Origin: Thioploca ingrica
GTDB taxonomy: Bacteria > Pseudomonadota > Gammaproteobacteria > Beggiatoales > Beggiatoaceae
DNA: 64,000 nt
Assembly (NCBI GenBank): GCA_000828835.1
Contig: AP014633.1
Coordinates: 2,480,001 to 2,544,000 of the forward strand
Direction: 5' to 3'
Part shown: positions 62,593-64,000 of the stretch, piece by piece
Layout: each line of letters begins with the position of its first letter
How positions within the stretch are numbered: position 1 is the first letter of the stretch
Made by a program: the position numbers and the translations under genes
Notes under the pieces: generated by a model
Database searches by the model: none
The model's input: the letters and a program-made list of their open reading frames with translations, nothing else
What the model was told of the DNA's origin: nothing

Positions 62593-63087
62593 ATGAATTT
62601 ACTTACTCTAAATGAAACTGCATCTCTTTCTTCCAACTCTATTTTTCACTCTGAATGGCAAGAGGAATATCCGGCGCTTTCCTACAATCACGGTTATATT
62701 CAAACTAATTTAGCGGTCGCTTTACATAAACTACAAAAATACTCTATCGTAACCGCCGTTACCATTGAAATTAAAGGTAAGCCCTATATTCCTGATATTT
62801 TAGTTTATCCCAAACGTCCTCTTGATTTAGTGCATGATATGATTCAAATGACTGAAATGCCTTTATTAGCAATAGAAATTCTGTCGCCAACGCAAGGGGT
62901 AAAAGAAATGGCAGATAAATTTGAAATTTACTTTCAAGCCGGAATCCAATCCTGTTGGTTAGTGGTACCTTTTATCGCCTCAGTAACCGTGTATGCCCAG
63001 TTAACTCAGTCAAAGACCTTTACTGAACAACAACTTATTGATAAGAAATTAGATATTCATTTATCCATAGCGGAAATTTTTAGCTAA
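62593..63087 (+). CDS. Uma2 family (DUF820) endonuclease-like protein
   Basis: 164 residues from the ATG at 62593. PD-(D/E)xK-like core: EYPALSYNHGYIQTNLAVALHKL, then KGKPYIPDILVYPKRPLDLVHDM (catalytic Asp), MPLLAIEILSPTQGVKEMADKFEIYFQAGIQSCWLVVP (Glu and following strand). The start lies about six bases beyond the right end of the omega-RNA element, so its native promoter and ribosome site have been displaced; no ribosome site is visible now. Role of the family is unknown. Confidence 0.82.
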   Translation: MNLLTLNETASLSSNSIFHSEWQEEYPALSYNHGYIQTNLAVALHKLQKYSIVTAVTIEIKGKPYIPDILVYPKRPLDLVHDMIQMTEMPLLAIEILSPTQGVKEMADKFEIYFQAGIQSCWLVVPFIASVTVYAQLTQSKTFTEQQLIDKKLDIHLSIAEIFS

Positions 63088-63181
63088 CCTAACTCAACTT
63101 GACAGTGAAAAATTAACCAGCGAGGCGACAACCTTTAATTGCCGACCTACCTTTTGCCAAGGAAAACCACCAGGGCTACTT

Positions 63182-64000
63182 CTACCGACTATCAAGAACT
63201 TCCTGTCGCCGATCTTTTAAGCGACGCAGTATTAGATTAAGATGCATACGTAAAGTATAAAATTCACTCATATAACCGAGTGGCACGGAAACAACGTCCA
63301 GCAATTCTCTTTGAAGCTGTTTCATTTGTTCAATCTTTTTATCAATCACTTCCAAATCTTTCATGCTTTCAATATCGTGATCAATTTCCCGTAAGACCCG
63401 ATACCAGCGGAAAATCTTAAACCGGATCCCCCATTTATAAATAGGTACAACGCCCTTAATCAGTGGGATAATAACCGCAATTAAGGGTATTAACATCACT
63501 TTTAATCTATCGAGTGTAGCAGCAAGCCCAAAAGGAAAAACATTTTCTAACCAATTCTGTCCATGTTCTAAATAATGACGCGCTTCAGCATTCAATGGAA
63601 ATTCAACAAATTGCTCAGAAGGAAATTGATTTTTCTTTTCAAGAAACCCTCCTTTGCTATGAACATTCGTTGCTGCCATCAGTAACAAGCGAACTAAGCT
63701 GTGAGGTAAATCACGACGAGCAACTAGACTAGCAGTAGTTGCCAATAAGGTTTTGTCGGTTTTAGGAATGTTTTTCTCTAAATTAATCATGCCCTCGCCA
63801 ATCTTTATAGTCGTTAAAAACGGATAGCGACTCGTATAAGCAAGGTCACGTTTAAAATTTAAGAGTTCTAAATCAGGATTATTAAGTAATTGAGAGATAG
63901 TATCAGCCGTTGGAGACATCACAAAAAAAGCGACATCAATTTCCTTAGTGGCTAATTGTTGAGCAGCGGCTTCTTTGGGAAGAGCTAAAAAAGTAGTATT
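63182..64000 (-). CDS. TAXI-type TRAP solute receptor-like protein, 5' end outside window
   Basis: The frame is open to the right edge, so the gene begins beyond 64000; 272 codons are visible. The visible part starts within a type 2 periplasmic-binding fold (ALPKEAAAQQLATKEIDVAFFVMSPTADTISQLLN, YTSRYPFLTTIKIGEGMI) as in TAXI receptors, then continues into a membrane helix (about LKVMLIPLIAVIIPLIKGVVPIY) and a charged helical C-terminus (MKDLEVIDKKIEQMKQLQREL). This membrane-tethered version occurs in several gammaproteobacteria. The ligand is unknown and no TRAP permease is visible. Confidence 0.75.
   Translation of the reverse strand, partial: NTTFLALPKEAAAQQLATKEIDVAFFVMSPTADTISQLLNNPDLELLNFKRDLAYTSRYPFLTTIKIGEGMINLEKNIPKTDKTLLATTASLVARRDLPHSLVRLLLMAATNVHSKGGFLEKKNQFPSEQFVEFPLNAEARHYLEHGQNWLENVFPFGLAATLDRLKVMLIPLIAVIIPLIKGVVPIYKWGIRFKIFRWYRVLREIDHDIESMKDLEVIDKKIEQMKQLQRELLDVVSVPLGYMSEFYTLRMHLNLILRRLKDRRQEVLDSR

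Overview
This window is AT-rich bacterial chromosome. Gene content points to a gammaproteobacterium of the Thiotrichales, most likely a gliding sulfur bacterium of the Beggiatoaceae (an inference; no rRNA marker is present). The evidence is the gammaproteobacterial block yciB / yciI / bolA / parvulin / dapE, gshB, a split glycine decarboxylase, rplM-rpsI, and traits often shared with filamentous cyanobacteria: Uma2 nucleases, many short palindromic repeats, a group I intron in tRNA-Leu and an IscB-type RNA element.

Layout. 0-7.4 kb: the end of a lytic transglycosylase, then a leftward yhaO/yhaN-like repair operon into which a PIN-domain toxin-antitoxin pair (toxin frameshifted) has been slotted. 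8-10.8 kb: a signalling cassette of roadblock protein, CZB zinc-sensor, receiver-like protein and small GTPase. 10.8-14 kb: envelope genes (GT-C-like membrane protein, LpxL-type acyltransferase). 14-22.8 kb: a type IV pilus/MSHA-like assembly locus with GspF, PilM/N-, PilO- and PilP-like proteins, a large prepilin-like protein and three tandem paralogous pseudopilins. 22.8-30.2 kb: glycosyltransferase, Kup potassium transporter, hydrolase, TPR protein, glutathione synthetase. 30.6-33.7 kb: gcvT-gcvH-gcvPA. 33.9-38.4 kb: response regulator, DUF2809 protein, an orphan two-gene pair that looks toxin/immunity-like, and a class III adenylate cyclase. 38.7-44 kb: proB, tonB-exbB, a Uma2 nuclease, tRNA-Glu, a truncated vapBC-like pair, nested palindromic repeats and a strict 21-bp-period array. 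44-49 kb: aldolase/SDR fusion, yidD, an ExeA-like ATPase, and a tRNA-Leu(intron)/Cys/Gly cluster. 49.6-53.8 kb: DUF4160 gene and the leftward yciB-to-dapE operon. 54-58.4 kb: YiiX-like hydrolase, mlaF-mlaE, a secreted protein with a duplicated domain, and a lone exbD. 58.5-64 kb: rplM-rpsI, glgB, a short element with IS605-like end hairpins carrying what looks like an orphan IscB omega (HEARO) RNA directly in front of a second Uma2 gene, and a partial TAXI-type receptor.

The strongest leads are the ORF-less omega-RNA element at 62.18-62.59 kb, the group I intron in tRNA-Leu(UAA), the pseudopilin locus with an unnamed conserved cysteine/tryptophan module, the 21-bp array, and the unexplained gene pair at 35.2-36.5 kb next to a 35-bp copy of the neighbouring cyclase gene.
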